Source of the DNA: Pseudopyrenochaeta lycopersici
Taxonomy: Eukaryota > Ascomycota > Dothideomycetes > Pleosporales > Pseudopyrenochaetaceae
DNA: 64,000 nt
NCBI GenBank assembly: GCA_003313425.1
Contig: NHZP01000040.1
Span: forward strand, 62,001-126,000
Reading direction: 5' to 3'
Part shown: positions 1-11,730 of the stretch, in pieces
How the letters are laid out: each line of letters starts with the position of its first letter
Position numbering within the stretch: position 1 is the stretch's first letter
Program-made: the position numbers and the translations under genes
The notes under the pieces: model-generated
Told to the model about the DNA's origin: nothing
Databases searched by the model: none
What the model saw: only the letters and a program-made list of their open reading frames with translations

Positions 1-1
1 C

Positions 2-1063
2 GACGAGCATGAAGCTACTCCTGACGCTGCTCCCAGGCAGCGCCCGCTCAGGACAGCACTACCTGTTCGCATAGGCCGGAAAGAGCACCAAGAGCGCACG
101 TTTGGAATCAACACAGAGGCGAGCGCAGAGGTACCAGCAAAGGCCTCAGATCAAGCAGACACTACTGGCCAGGCATCGAAAACAGCTGGCTCAGAACAAT
201 CATCGCGCAAAGCCAAAGGGAAATCCAAGGATGTGGAGATTACGAGCGTCCGGAAACCATTCAGAGGCGTCTGGCAGGATGCGGAAGACTCCGAAGTCCC
301 GGTCAAGGCCGAAGGCATTAGCGACGACGAGAATATGGCAGACGCCGAGCAAATTGGCATCGTTGAACCACCATCCCAGTCAGCAGAGAAGCAAGAGCCA
401 CCATCACCCAACGCAGAAAGAAAACCCAAGCCGGGCATCAAGAGCACTGCTGAACCTGTTCTACAGACCGATGAGGACCGTGCGGAATGGGCACGCTTCC
501 AGTCAAATCTACGCCACATTCGAGCCGAGCTGGGACCCGAGGAATCTCCTGATGTGGATGTTGCTGGCGACGTCAATATGGCCGACGCTGCATCAGATGC
601 GAAGAAGTCAACCGTGCGAGACAACAACGTCTACCTATTCCAGATACCACCGCTCATGCCTGAATTACTACTTCCTAATATCAAAAAAGAGCCGTCAGAC
701 CTGCAAAGTAGCACAGTAGCGCCCGCACCAACTCAGCCAACCAAATTAGAGCCCAAGGTCAAACTCGAAGAAGGAGGCTTCTCCGATCCTGTGGCCAACA
801 TCCAGTCCGGGCCCCGCTTTGCCAGCGGAATGGTTGGAAAACTACGTGTCCAACAGTCTGGACGCACGACTTTGGATTGGGGAGGCACCAGTTACGAACT
901 TACCCCAGGAAACAAGGCGAGTTTTTTACAGGAGGTGGTGAGTGTTAATGTGGTGCCAGAGAGCAGCCGCATTGTGCCTGAAGATGCGGGTGAAGCTGTG
1001 TCGTTGGGACGTGTCAAAGGAAAATTCGTCGTGGTTCCGGATTGGGGCAGTATGCTTGGGTAG
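2..1063 (+). CDS. RPC53: RNA polymerase III subunit RPC4 (RPC53), 3' part
   Basis: C-terminal part of the RPC4/Rpc53 subunit of RNA polymerase III, which works in the nucleus on tRNA and 5S rRNA genes and, in yeast, helps termination and re-initiation together with Rpc37. The frame is open from base 2 with no start, so the gene begins outside the window. About 353 residues are visible: a charged, low-complexity region followed by the conserved C-terminal domain, with FASGMVGKLRVQQSGRTTL, then SFLQEVVSVNVV, and ending in a GRVKGKFVVVPDW-type strand. That order (GKL..SG, FLQEVVSV, LG.VK.K.V..PD) is the RPC4 signature. No intron is needed in the visible part. It converges on the WD40 gene, with about 430 bp between stop codons. 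Identity is confident; the N-terminus is unknown. Confidence 0.93.
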   Translation, partial: DEHEATPDAAPRQRPLRTALPVRIGRKEHQERTFGINTEASAEVPAKASDQADTTGQASKTAGSEQSSRKAKGKSKDVEITSVRKPFRGVWQDAEDSEVPVKAEGISDDENMADAEQIGIVEPPSQSAEKQEPPSPNAERKPKPGIKSTAEPVLQTDEDRAEWARFQSNLRHIRAELGPEESPDVDVAGDVNMADAASDAKKSTVRDNNVYLFQIPPLMPELLLPNIKKEPSDLQSSTVAPAPTQPTKLEPKVKLEEGGFSDPVANIQSGPRFASGMVGKLRVQQSGRTTLDWGGTSYELTPGNKASFLQEVVSVNVVPESSRIVPEDAGEAVSLGRVKGKFVVVPDWGSMLG

Positions 1064-1494
1064 AGGCCTTTGAAGATTGGGAGCAACGAGCATTCTTTCG
1101 AAAACGGGGCGTTTTAAACCTAGCATTTTCTGGCGTTTGATGAGGCCATTTGACATTTGGACAAATGGACCCCAACTTTTGTCGATATTAGGCACTGTGT
1201 GGGTGAGTGAACGCAAATACAGTCCAGCATATGGGCAGAGCTAAGCGGTTCTCATCACGTCTGAAAGTGGCTGTCATGTCACACCAATTGACTGATCCTG
1301 GCCTTCATTGGAACCGGATCGTAGCACTGTACATCTTTGTAAAGGTTCTAACCCCCCCCCCCCCCCCTGAAAATCGCCGGATATTTGGTGGCTGTACTTT
1401 TCATTTTCGCCGCTAAGACGCTCCTCCCTTTCTTCTCCGTTTTCTTTACATGTGATGCGTCCAATTGCCTAGAGAATGTATAGCCGTGCAAGGT
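1064..1494. other. Convergent intergenic region with a 16-C run
   Basis: Shared 3' region of RPC4 and the WD40 gene. It holds a run of 16 cytosines (1352-1367) and no supportable gene. Polyadenylation signals cannot be placed with confidence. Confidence 0.6.
1352..1367. repeat. Homopolymer (C)16
   Basis: Sixteen consecutive C residues between two convergent genes. Such runs vary in length and are error-prone in sequencing, so the count may not be exact. Confidence 0.9.
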
Positions 1495-4400
1495 CTACTT
1501 CATGGGGTCATTCCTGACGTCCCTTCCGCCATCATCTTCCTCGCTCCGTCCTTGATCGCTCAGATTCATCTCGCTCGTCAACCTACTAATCTGACTAACA
1601 TCGCTGAATCGTGGGTCTAATCCTGGTCTATCCATATCATTTGTGTCCGAAGCCGTTACGCCGCTCTTGTCTCTTGTGCTCCAGAAGAGCCAGCTTTGAC
1701 CATTATATACTGCAAGTGGGTTCGAATCTGAGGACTGGCAGTTGAATTGATCGTACAATTTCGGATTTGAGTCGGTGTGAGTATCGTCGAATTGAGGTGC
1801 GCGCTGAGGAGATATGTTCCGATCGACAGGGATAGACGCTAACATCGGAGGCGAGTTTACTGTATCGTTTGCCATGGTTGCGCCTAAAATGGGGGAGTCT
1901 GACGGCCGTGTAGAGTGTGAGCCTAAGCCAACTAGAGATTTACGGGGCGAAGCACTGCGGTGCGGGAGCGAGCTGTTCGTCGAATCGAAGCTGCCGTGCG
2001 AAATCCCTTGCCGCCATGTCATGATCCGATCATTGGGTGGTTGTGTTGAGATGCTGTCTCTTCTCGATCGGCTCGTGCGTGATAAGATGCTGCTGGGCCG
2101 CCCAATCTTCGAGCTTGCTCTCTTCATTGACGACGCTTCTAATGCTTCGCTCATCCGCATGCGCTTAGCAAATGCGCAATCTTGTCTGAAAACCTTCACC
2201 GATCCAGTGTAGTCTGCTGTGACAACGATGTTTCCCCCCCGGTGGGCAGAGCGGGCGATATATGCAGGGCTCTCGGTAGCCCTCTTGAACATTGCGTCTG
2301 TACCGGCAGGTGTTGGAAGAGCTAACCCTTTTTCAGTGGGCGCCCGCGATGAAATGACCGATTCCGCACGCGAAACCAATGTAACTGGCGGAGGGTTACA
2401 GAGGTCGAAGATTGGATCTTCCGAAGCGCTGAGCAACTGTCTGGTCTGAATTGGAGCCATGATGGTGCACGTAGTAATGGAGTTGTGGGCTTCAAACATC
2501 TCCACAGGCCGCTGATCTTTCTTCTCGCCTTCTGGGGTCGATGTTGACCATATGTATGTCTTCCGATCTTCACTTCCACAGATTATGTACTCAGAACCAT
2601 CAGAAAACCCAGCTCGGATCTGGCTGCAGTTGTTCTCATGGCCCCTAAACTTCATCTCAAGACTCTTATCTCTCATGTTGTAGACTCGCAGTCTTGAGTC
2701 GTTGCTCGTGATCAGAAGTTTGACCTCTCCACTTTCACTGCCCGGTGGCCAATATGTCGCTTGGATACCGGTGATCTTACTACCTTTCGCGTTCTGTCCT
2801 CGCGTAGATTTGACATGGACTTGTGCTTGCCACTTGAGCCCCTCCGTGTCATAGAACATGCAAAGACCACCTAAGGTCCCTGCTATACAAGTTTTCCCAT
2901 CCGGTGTAAATGATACCGCCGTGACTGTGAAAGGGACCAAGTTAGGATATGTCTAGTGCACGAATTGTACATACCCACTTACTCATGTCTGGTACTGTGG
3001 CTGAAAATGCCACACTTTTGTCCGGGATGCTCCACAGCCGTAACTTCGCATCCAAGGAACCAGCAAGGAAGAAACGATCATCTGTGGGATGGAATTGGAT
3101 GGACGGGACAAAGTCCGAATGCTTGAACGTGCAAAGATTCTCATCACGGCTTACGTGCCATAGCCGCACAGTCTTGTCCATGGAGGAAGACAGCAAAAAG
3201 TTGTTCTGAGTCTGTTAGCTTGTCGCAGACAATGCTATCTACACCTGCGCTAACGCACCTTACTCCAGCTCAGGTCCAAAATCGTCGATGTATGGCCATG
3301 GTACTCGCGGAAGGTCTTTTGCTGAAAGACGGGCGCACTGAGGTGTTTTGTCTCTTCCCCGAACCCATGCGGATCCTTCTCGGCTGTTTCGTGTGTTCGT
3401 CGTTCTTCAGGACTGGTAATCACCGCCCACACCCTTACAACTCTATCCTGACCACCAGCGGCGAGGTACCTCCCATCCTTACTGAACTCGACAGACCAGA
3501 TAGGGTTGTGTTTGGCCGCTGATCCAGACTGCGGCGCTGGATTTGACCCAGCAGCAGGCGGATTCTTCTTATCCGAACCGGAACGTAGCTCTTGCGCCAA
3601 AAACACACGGTCGAACTCTTTCTTTGTCTTGAACTTTGTCCGGACCTTGATATACGCCGGGGGATGTGGTACTTTTGGGCTGAAGCTGATATTGCCAACA
3701 TACAACTGAGCATCCATACCCTCCTTTCGTAAATCACCGGTGTCAGAACCATTGTCGCTAGCGCTATCGGGGACACCCTTCTTTTTGGTACTGCCGATGA
3801 AGCGACTGAGAAATGAAACCTTTCTGCAATCATGGTCAGCCTCGCGAGTTGCTCCGCCTCAGGCTGACGTCGGCATGGGAATGTACTAAGGCAACCATAA
3901 CAGGAAGCGTCAAACCCGATACCACGCGGATCGTGTTGCGAATACGAGAAACGCGCTAAGCCATGTATGATGGCCACATGACGGCCGTATAGAACGCGTA
4001 TGAGCGATTATGGATACTCACTTCTTGTCTCCCTTGGACGCCCAAGTTGTCTCGCGCAGCGTTTCACCGCTCGGCTTCTTATCCGCGATTGCTTCGTTCG
4101 GCGATGTCGGCGCTTGACTATATATGGGCTCAGTAGTCTGCGACCGTAATCTCGGGATGGCCGGAGACGTATTCGTTCTCTGAAGTATTTGCTGCACAGA
4201 TAGATTGCTCTATTAGCCTCTTGTTTCTGCGCAAGACAGCTTCCCCATAGGGACATACTTGCGAGAGCGGGTCTATTGCTGCCTCCGAAGTCCTCCTGCC
4301 GTCAATGCCACTGCCATTACGTGCGTCGTTTGATTGAGCGGGGTTTGAGGTGGGACTGCGAAGCTTCACCGCGAGGTTCTTGTTCGTCAACGGGCCTATA

Positions 4401-4569
4401 CGCTTTAGGATGAGTATTGTGTCACAATCATTTCGAACGCAAGTGTGGCGCTGATGCGCGACATACCCTCTACGGTTGTCGATCCTCCTATGTCCTGCTT
4501 TGGGAAAGGGCTCGTAACATTTCTGACTTGTGGATCTATCGCCTTGATCTTAGGTAGGATACCAGCCAT
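1495..4569 (-). CDS. WD40 repeat protein, DGR2/WDR44-like
   Basis: Six exons on the minus strand: 4569-4467, 4395-4259, 4191-4022, 3823-3259, 3205-2983, 2924-1495, giving 875 aa. All junctions use GT-AG, and the frame is kept throughout. After about 135 disordered residues comes KVSFLSRFIGSTKKK, then a WD40 array from about residue 270 to 560 (SVEFSKDGRYLAAGGQD, LDLSWSK, MDKTVRLWH, SIQFHPTDDRFFLAGSLD, GSEDRKTYIWS). The tail is Ser/Arg-rich. The layout matches the fungal family of yeast YMR102C/DGR2 and animal WDR44, a Rab11-binding protein; a role in membrane traffic is inferred only from WDR44. The start at 4569 is the first in-frame ATG of an exon that joins cleanly; a further upstream exon cannot be excluded. 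The 198-bp third intron is the least certain junction. Confidence 0.82.
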
Positions 4570-5611
4570 CTTGATATCTCACAGTGTGACATGGATAGGT
4601 CTGTTCGTGGCGTTTGGTGGTGTCTGGCTGCGATTGTTTGGAAGCAATTCTGCGCTGTGTAATTACTAGCGAGGTGTATTCGAGCAATGCTCTATGTCTG
4701 GGCTGTCGTTGATCTCGCAGGTACAAAGTGTCTAGAATCCTGGCTTTGTTGCGGGATGCCGCGGAAGCAAACAAGAGCTACCTCGAGTTTGTTATCGATA
4801 GATCCAGATCTTGCTGCACATGCGGTGCCACCAGAACCCCCATCTCGTGGGATCGGGCTAGAGTCCGCGGTTAGAGGTTAGAGAACAATGACGCAAAGCA
4901 AAGTCGTTCGTAAGCAGTCAGTTGTAACATATCGCTAATCGCTACCCGCTTACGCTGTCTTTGGTTGAGATTGCAGCCTCGGAAGCGCCTGCCAAATGAG
5001 GCCTACGTCATTGCCGCTTCTCCTCATTGTTCCATGACAGTTTGACTCCATCGTGTGAACGCAGGGCGAGTACGATTGGAGTAAAACACAACTCTATGAA
5101 ATATAACGGCGAGCAGGAGAATAAGGCCGAAGCCACTGCCATTGCGGCTTGTCTTGCTCCCTGTTGGCGTCAGGTGCTGATCGATCACACGTGGTTGTGC
5201 ACAAGCGGTGCACGTGGCGGCCCTGGTACAAAGCTGCATACGCAAGAACATAAATTCAGTCAACATTGGCATTGTCATAGCAAGACAAGTATAGTCTGAT
5301 TATTGTATTCGTAGTTATCCAGAACGATAGGGCCATGATCCGTTGCCACCATCATTTAATGTCCCACCACATTCCCATACCGCATCACTCATCCACGAGG
5401 CCCATATGAACGCCACGACTCCTAAGTGCAAAAAAAAGAGGTATCAAAAGCAAGCTAGCATCGAAGCTATGCCTGACTCCGGCAATGCAGAGAACGAATA
5501 TGCAAGACGAGAGGGGGGTAGCCAAATACCCATGCCCAAAATCCAAACCAGGTATACAGCAGCGACATGGTCGATAGATGATAAGCAACAAAGGAAAGAA
5601 GAACAGCACAT
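4570..5611. other. Intergenic, no gene seen
   Basis: About 1 kb between the start of the WD40 gene and the end of RNR2. It must hold the WD40 promoter and the RNR2 terminator. Short open frames here lack domain content and plausible starts. Confidence 0.5.
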
Positions 5612-7049
5612 CTAGAAGTCCTCGTCAAAGCAGAAGTCACCAGACTGGCCTTGTGGCTCCGGTGTTGGTGATGACGAACCGTTCTTCTCCTCATGCTTCT
5701 TCGTGCTGGCCATGACGCCAGCCTTCTGGTAGTCACCGACACGCTTCTCGAAGAAGTTGGTCTTGCCAGCGAGCGAGATGTTCTCCATGAAATCGAAGGG
5801 GTTGGTCGCGTTGTACACCTTGGTGTTGCCAAGAGCCAGGAGCAGACGGTCAGCGACGAACTCAATGTATTGGCACATTAGAGTAGAGTTCATCCCAAGA
5901 AGAGCACAGGGCAGCGCCTCAGTCAGAAACTCCTGCTCGATTGTGACAGCCTCGGTAATGATGGCCTGGACGGACTCCTTGCTGGGGCGGGTGTTGAGAA
6001 GAGAGAAGAGGAGGCAAGCGAAGTCGGTATGCATACCCTCATCCCGAGAGATAAGCTCGTTGGAGAAGGTCAGGCCAGGCATGAGACCACGCTTCTTCAG
6101 CCAGAAGATGGATGCAAAGGAGCCACTGAAAAAGATGCCCTCGACAGCAGCAAAAGCTACAAGACGATTGGCGAAGGTTGAATTCTTGTCTGAGATCCAC
6201 TTCAGAGCCCAGTCGGCCTTCTTACGGATGCATGGAACTGCAACGCGTTAGACACATCGCATAGTGCGGGTTTTGAGATGACTTACTGTTGTCGATGGCG
6301 TTAAAGAGATACTGCCGCTGCCTGGGTTCGCTAATATATGTGTCGATGAGCAGAGAATACGTCTCTGAGTGGATGTTCTCCATCATGATCTGGAAGCCGT
6401 AAAAGCATCGAGCCTCAGGTATTTGTACTTCGCCAGAGAATCGCTCGACAAGGTTCTCATTGACGATGCCATCGGAGGCAGCGAAGAAGGCAAGGACGTG
6501 GGAGATGAAGAAGCGCTCGTCGTCGTTCAATCGCTTGTTCCAGTCGTGAAGGTCTTTAGAGAGATCAATCTCTTCAGCGGTCCAGAAGGAAGCTTCAGCC
6601 TTCTTATACATTTGCCAGACCTAGAGTGGGGTAGCACGTTAGCCATGGCCGTTATGGACTCGGTTCGACGCGCTCAGGTACGCGTCAACCAACTCTACTG
6701 ATGAGCAAACCTACATCGTGGTACTTGATGGGAAAGAGAACAAATCGCTGGGGGTTCTCCTGGAGTAGAGGCTCGTGTGCCTCCTCAGGCCTGATTGTGG
6801 CTGCGGTGGTAGGCTTGACATTCGACGCGTCCTCTTCTGGAAGATCGGGAATACCAACAATGGGCCGGTATACGTTCTCCTTGTCCGCGGATGTAAAGTT
6901 GAGCTTCTTTGCGGGCGATTCGGTCATCTTGAGCGTGTCAATTGCCGCAGCCGCCTACGGGCGCGTTAGTATATACGCGTATTCCTGGTGAGACCCGACC
7001 AAAAGGCGTGACGTACCTGCTTGGAAGGCGTCGACTGAAGGGCGGACAT
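5612..7049 (-). CDS. RNR2: Ribonucleoside-diphosphate reductase small subunit
   Basis: Class Ia ribonucleotide reductase R2, which carries the di-iron/tyrosyl-radical cofactor used to make dNTPs. Four exons: 7049-7017 (only 11 codons, [11 protein letters not shown]), 6954-6715, 6620-6287, 6237-5612, giving 410 aa, the usual length. Visible signatures are [19 protein letters not shown] and [12 protein letters not shown] (first metal ligand), [20 protein letters not shown] (ligand Glu, Glu and His, and the radical Tyr), and later [10 protein letters not shown] and EAVTIEQEF. The C-terminus FDEDF resembles the yeast NEDF tail that docks on the large subunit. The start was chosen because exon 1 rejoins [10 protein letters not shown], the typical fungal N-terminus with the conserved Ser-Pro-Ala-Lys-Lys-Leu motif after it. 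Expression is likely cell-cycle and damage controlled (see the upstream ACGCGT sites). Confidence 0.97.
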
Positions 7050-9162
7050 TATTGTGGGAAATGCGAATGGAGTGCTGTGTTATGTAGAAAGACGAATACG
7101 AGGTCAAAAGATATAAGTCGTGGAATTCAAGTGATGTTCTGGATGCTGAGGGTGTCGAGAGACAAAGAGCAGCAGACGCGTTCTTAAGAGTAAAGAATCC
7201 CGCTACCACGTGACTTGGTGAGCACCTGCCGCCCCTCCAAACGCGCCTTCCCTCACGAAAAGACGCTATGACCTCATGCCCGAGTAGTTTGATCGCAGCA
7301 CTTTTTACCACACCTTCACCCCAAACGTCTTTTTCATGGCGTTGCTCCGGTACAATCGATTGCGCACATTTCAACGACTCCCATATTTGCTATTAACCTC
7401 TTGGGCTTCGTGGACAATTGTCATTGCAGAAGTTCATCGCGTCGTCCCAGCCACGGCTTTCTTACAAAACAGTCTGTGCCGAACGCGTCCAACGCGCTAT
7501 GATTCGGCCACTGGACCCACCACAACATTGCTCTTTCGTGCAGGAACCGTTCCAAGTAAAGTTAGGCCTGCCTTTGGCGGCTGAAGCAATGCTTGGAAAT
7601 GCAGGTTCCGGCCTCTCACTCCCTGTTTCACAGCACTGCACTGGCTGCAGCCTGTCATTGCTCGTGCCGGCCCCGGATCTGATTAGATTTTTCTTTGATA
7701 ATGATCTGATGCTGAGGGCTGAAGTAACCCACTGAACTTGTCATACGCCAGACGGAGAGGTTGGCCCCGGTGTCGCGCTTGCCAAACGCGTACTGGCCCC
7801 TAAATCCGACATCATGACATATACTGCTTTGGGGCTAAACCGCCATCAATAAAATATAGATATAGGAGACTACTTAATGGTTAAATAGTCAAGCTAATAG
7901 GGAACGCGACTTGCAAAAGTGTATCATTATTGTTCTCTTCGACGCTGCTAGAACCGAAGAAGTTGGAGGCTTCGCGTTCCCCATTCCATGCGCCACTGAT
8001 TGTCCCGGCTTCAGTCACTACGAGCTGCATATGCACAAGATGAGAGTCTGAACAGAACGAACAATGATTGAAAATCGCCAAGACTTCACCCCTTCTACTC
8101 AACCCTGCACGAGGCTTGAGTATTCGTTCCCGCCTTATCAGTGCGCTATATTATCGCACGTCTAGGGTACTTGACAACTGCTTGGAATGTTTCCAGCGGC
8201 CAAGAACCGAAGGGCGCCCTCTACTAATTGCGCAATCTTGTCTTCATGGCTTGATTCAGCTGTCACTTTTCCCGCCACACATTACTATCTCACAATGTTA
8301 CAGTGACATATATAATCATTTGGCGGTCATTGTTATGCTGTGTTTATCCCATTATTGAGACGCTCAATAACGTTCCATAAGAACTTCGACAGCTAGAGGG
8401 CCGCTCATGGCCGTTTGTTTTATTCCCCTCTCTTCCATTCTTCGCTTCTTTAACAGTGGACTCTTGCAACAGGTCCTTCGCCCATCCCTCTGCCTGAAGC
8501 TTTCTCAGCTTAGCCTTCTGAGTAGAGGTCCTCTGAAAAGAATTTGCAGACAGTTCATAGCTCAATCATCATCGTAGAAGAAAACCTGATCCAGATGTCA
8601 GAATGTACTTTCCATACGAGGCTAGTGTTTCTACCAGTATAGACGATATCAAGCGAACTATAAACAAATCAAACACTAGCACCATAAGCTCCAATATGTT
8701 TACAGTCACCTTAAAGTGGAGGGTGATGGAAAGAGAGGCTTGGGCGGTGACAGAAGCAACTCAAAATACCACTCGCCGTCGACCGAATATCGCCAACCTG
8801 CGAATCATGTACCGTCCCAGATGCTACGCATACAAGGAAGTTCGACCATTTTGACAACTTGAAGGATCATCGAGAGAATCAACTTAAGCTCCTACGAAAT
8901 CCTTAGAGAATAAAACCAGCAAGAGTTGCACTGCCTTCTAAGATCCTCAACAGGCCCAGAAATCACGTTCCCAAGGAAGAAAGTGGAAGTATCACGATAG
9001 CGATAGGCAGTCACGTGTCGCAAACCCAGGCATAGCGATGCAGAGTAGAGTATGTCGCCCCATTGCTTGGCAATCATCAGCTTCAAGTGCAGCCGAAACG
9101 CACGCACCTCCTGAGACCCACTGAGCTCCACCAACGACAACTGCAAGGTGCAGAGCTCCGAC
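7050..9162. other. Divergent intergenic region RNR2 / TRS31
   Basis: About 2.1 kb between divergently transcribed RNR2 and TRS31. Apart from the ACGCGT sites it shows scattered short frames without recognisable domains, starts or splice structure. No gene is called. Confidence 0.5.
7176..7791. promoter_or_regulatory. MCB-like ACGCGT sites upstream of RNR2
   Basis: Three exact ACGCGT palindromes lie at 7176-7181, 7483-7488 and 7786-7791, with ACGCGC variants near 7241 and 7491 and a CACGTG at 7207-7212. The first is about 130 bp upstream of the RNR2 start codon. ACGCGT is the MluI cell-cycle box bound by MBF in yeasts and is typical of RNR promoters. Function here is inferred from motif and position only. 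Confidence 0.45.
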
Positions 9163-10088
9163 ATGTCCAACATTCTACCGCTCCACCACTCGCACTACCC
9201 GACACGCCAAGCTTTACTTTCTTCCTCGGTTCACTCGCAGAACACCACGTCTACGACGTCATCCACGTCTACGCTACGTCCACAACCACAAACGCAACAG
9301 CAATCGCAATTCTCGGCAGCGCAAGGACAGAACATAGCCATGAGCGGGAATCCAAGTCAAGGGCCCGGTTTGCGCTATCCGTCGAACAAGAAGAGTATAT
9401 ATGATAGAAATCTTAATCGGAGTAAGAATGCTGAGCTTAGTCGGGCGGCATTTGCGTACTTGTTCATTGAGATGATCGCATATGCGCAGAAGGGAGCGAA
9501 GGATGTGGGGGATTTGGAGCAAAAGTACGCCACAACTCAAAACCTACATTGCAATGCTGTATAGCGCATAGCTGTAAACCGCTATCTGGGAAGGGTCTCA
9601 TGCTAATATGACGTCCCAGACTGAATACCCAGGGCTACCCCATAGGCCTGCGTCTTCTCGACCTCCTCCTATCCCGCTCCTCCAATCCTCTCGCTAGCAT
9701 ACGCCCTACTCGAATCCTACCCCTCCTCCAATTCATCGCGCAAACACTGTACAGGCACCTTTTCGGACGTCCAGCAGACGCCTTAGAACGCTCAGGCACC
9801 GATCCCGGGCAGTACATGCTGTTTGACAACGAGCCTATGGTCAACCAGTACATTTCGCTACCAAAGGAGCTGTCAAGTTTGAATTGCGCAGCATTTGTGG
9901 CTGGCGTTATTGAGGGCGTGTGTGATGGCGCAGGGTTTCCAACAGAAGGCGTCACGGCGCATAGCGTGGGAGAACAAGATGAAGGAAAAGATGGAAAGGG
10001 GATGTGGCCTGGGAAGACGGTGTTTTTAATCAAGTTCAAGCCGGAGGTACTAGAGAGGGAGGAAATACTCGGGAGAGGCGGTGGTTAG
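9163..10088 (+). CDS. TRS31: TRAPP complex subunit Trs31 (TRAPPC5/Bet3 family)
   Basis: Core subunit of the TRAPP tethering complexes, which act as the Rab (Ypt1/Rab1) exchange factor in ER-Golgi and Golgi traffic. Two exons, 9163-9524 and 9620-10088; the 95-bp intron begins GTACGC and has a TGCTAAT branch; 276 aa. About 70 residues of Ser/Thr/Gln-rich leader precede the family start YDRNLNRSKNAELS. Then come AFAYLFIEMIAYAQ, LNTQGYPIGLRLLDLL, and YMLFDNEPMVNQYISLPKEL with NCAAFVAGVIEG, all characteristic of Trs31. The ATG at 9163 is the first in frame; the GTG at 9148 was not used. The final domain carries a short Glu/Asp/Gly-rich insert before the last strand, a feature seen in fungal members. 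Confidence 0.93.
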
Positions 10089-10723
10089 GCTTCGTCATTG
10101 ACTATTTCGAAGTATCCTAAAGGCGGAACGATACGGCACGAAAGATCCATGCATAGCGAGGCGTCCTGGGCTCAATTGCATTTCTTGGTGTTCACACAGA
10201 TATCATTAGGGTTGCTGGACTAGCATTTTCCTTTTCGGATGAACCTTGCACGCACTGTTTCACACACCCCGCTATTTCGTTGTTTTGCAGAATGTGAAGT
10301 TTTCACGTCTTACAAATACAGAACAAGAGGACCCATAGAGTGAGTAGATCACTTGCATAATGGTGTACTCAGCTCATTGACCTTGGTCACGCAAGGAAGC
10401 CCGAACACGTGACGATGCAGCGGATTACAAATCCTGACTGGCGAGCCCAGACTGATCTCCGAGCATTACCGTAAGACATGGCTCAGCAGAGTGGAAGATT
10501 CTACAATACAAGCACAGTGCTGGGTCAGGCCTGTATAAAGCCATTGCCCGAGTTTTTGACAATAACATAGCACGCAAGAGTCGACCACCAAGATATAATA
10601 TTGAGCAGTTTGCACATCTGAGCTATTCGCGCGAACCTGTTCGGAAAGCTCTTCAAACACATCTACCACGGGAACACTATATCGTTCAACACAACCGACT
10701 GGCAGGATTCAGCTTTGACGGAC
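10089..10723. other. Intergenic, no gene seen
   Basis: Between TRS31 and the thioredoxin gene, both on the plus strand. No domain or splice structure found; the distal part presumably holds the thioredoxin promoter. Confidence 0.45.
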
Positions 10724-11215
10724 ATGTTGACGACGCCCACTATGGCGACCGAAATCTCAGCACCGCTTCACTTCCGTACCCTGCTCACAGGCCACACCTA
10801 CCTCATCGCAGACTTCTATGCGACCTGGTGCCCACCGTGTAAACAAATCGCACCAGTCTACAATCAACTTTCCACTACCCATTCCGCATCTGGAAAATTC
10901 GCGTTTGTCAAAGTCAATGTTGATGAACAGAGAGAACTTGCTGCACAACATGGGGTTACTGCAATGCCAACCTTTCTATTGTTTAAAGACGGCAAGAAGA
11001 TTGAAGAGATCAGGGGTGCAGATCCAAGAAAATTAAAAGCCGCTGTAGAGAAGGCTTCAGGAGAGCTGAAGGCGACGCAGGCTACGGAGAAGAGAGCCGA
11101 GGCCAAGCCAGCAGCAGAGACTAAGACAGAAGAGACGGGGAATGAGGAGGAAAAAACAGTCAGTGGAAGCTATGGGATGACTGGAGGAAGTAACTGGAAG
11201 ATGTCGTTGACTTAG
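10724..11215 (+). CDS. Thioredoxin-domain protein with WCPPC active site
   Basis: Single-exon, 163 aa. A thioredoxin fold covers roughly residues 14-115: LIADFYATWCPPCKQIAPVY, then KVNVDEQRELAAQHGV, and the cis-proline strand AMPTFLLFKDGKK. The redox pair is Cys36-Pro-Pro-Cys39, whereas cytosolic thioredoxins normally have CGPC; Pro at the first inner position is more familiar from TlpA/ResA-type proteins and should change the redox potential. A Lys/Glu-rich tail of about 45 residues follows, which classical 105-110-aa thioredoxins lack. There is no signal peptide, so the cytosol or nucleus is likely. The first ATG (10724) is taken; the ATG at 10742 is a good alternative. It lies on the same strand just before the tigA-type PDI gene. 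Confidence 0.85.
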   Translation: MLTTPTMATEISAPLHFRTLLTGHTYLIADFYATWCPPCKQIAPVYNQLSTTHSASGKFAFVKVNVDEQRELAAQHGVTAMPTFLLFKDGKKIEEIRGADPRKLKAAVEKASGELKATQATEKRAEAKPAAETKTEETGNEEEKTVSGSYGMTGGSNWKMSLT

Positions 11216-11730
11216 ACGTTTACCTACCATGGCAGGACGTGAACTGGTTGAAGAGTGCTTGATAGGTGCTTCTTAGGTGCGAGAAACTCTCCTAGGAAGG
11301 AGTTACGCGATGAACGGAGTTATAGGAAGGGATAGGATATACCCCTGGGTAATGATTGTGCATGTACGATTTGCCATTAGCAACATGTCATGATTGTGCC
11401 ATTTTGCATGTTGCATCTTTTGTTTTCCGACTGAGTGATCAAGTAACTTCAGGAATATGACCAGCAGCATTCGAGTCATAGCGTGCATTATCAGTCCGCA
11501 GACTAACTGTACCCCCTACTATGCACCAAGGCTACGTCATTTGTTGATTAATTTTGGATTTGTAAAGCTGTCAGATGGCTGAAACGTGAGGGAAAGGACA
11601 CGTTAATGCCAAGATTTCGCCGCCACCGCAAGAGCCCGAATAGCTCTCAAGCTCCCCACCATATCTCGCTACTTCTCAGTACATTACCTGTGGTCTCAAT
11701 TCATATTGATAGCTTCCAGAAACCACCACA
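11216..11730. other. Intergenic, no gene seen
   Basis: 515 bp between the thioredoxin and PDI genes, with pyrimidine-rich sequence just before the PDI start as often seen in fungal core promoters. No gene. Confidence 0.45.

Noticed and set aside
151..627. 158-codon minus-strand frame over RPC4
   Set aside because: Antisense shadow of the RPC4 coding region; Ser-rich composition only mirrors the plus-strand codons.
1731..1745. tRNA-like TTCGAATC box
   Set aside because: A GGGTTCGAATC word occurs within the WD40 coding exon, but no A box, acceptor stem or cloverleaf can be built around it.
4008..4390. Separate small genes between the WD40 gene and its start
   Set aside because: These frames are exons 2-3 of the WD40 gene and their intron read-through; splicing gives a continuous 875-aa protein.
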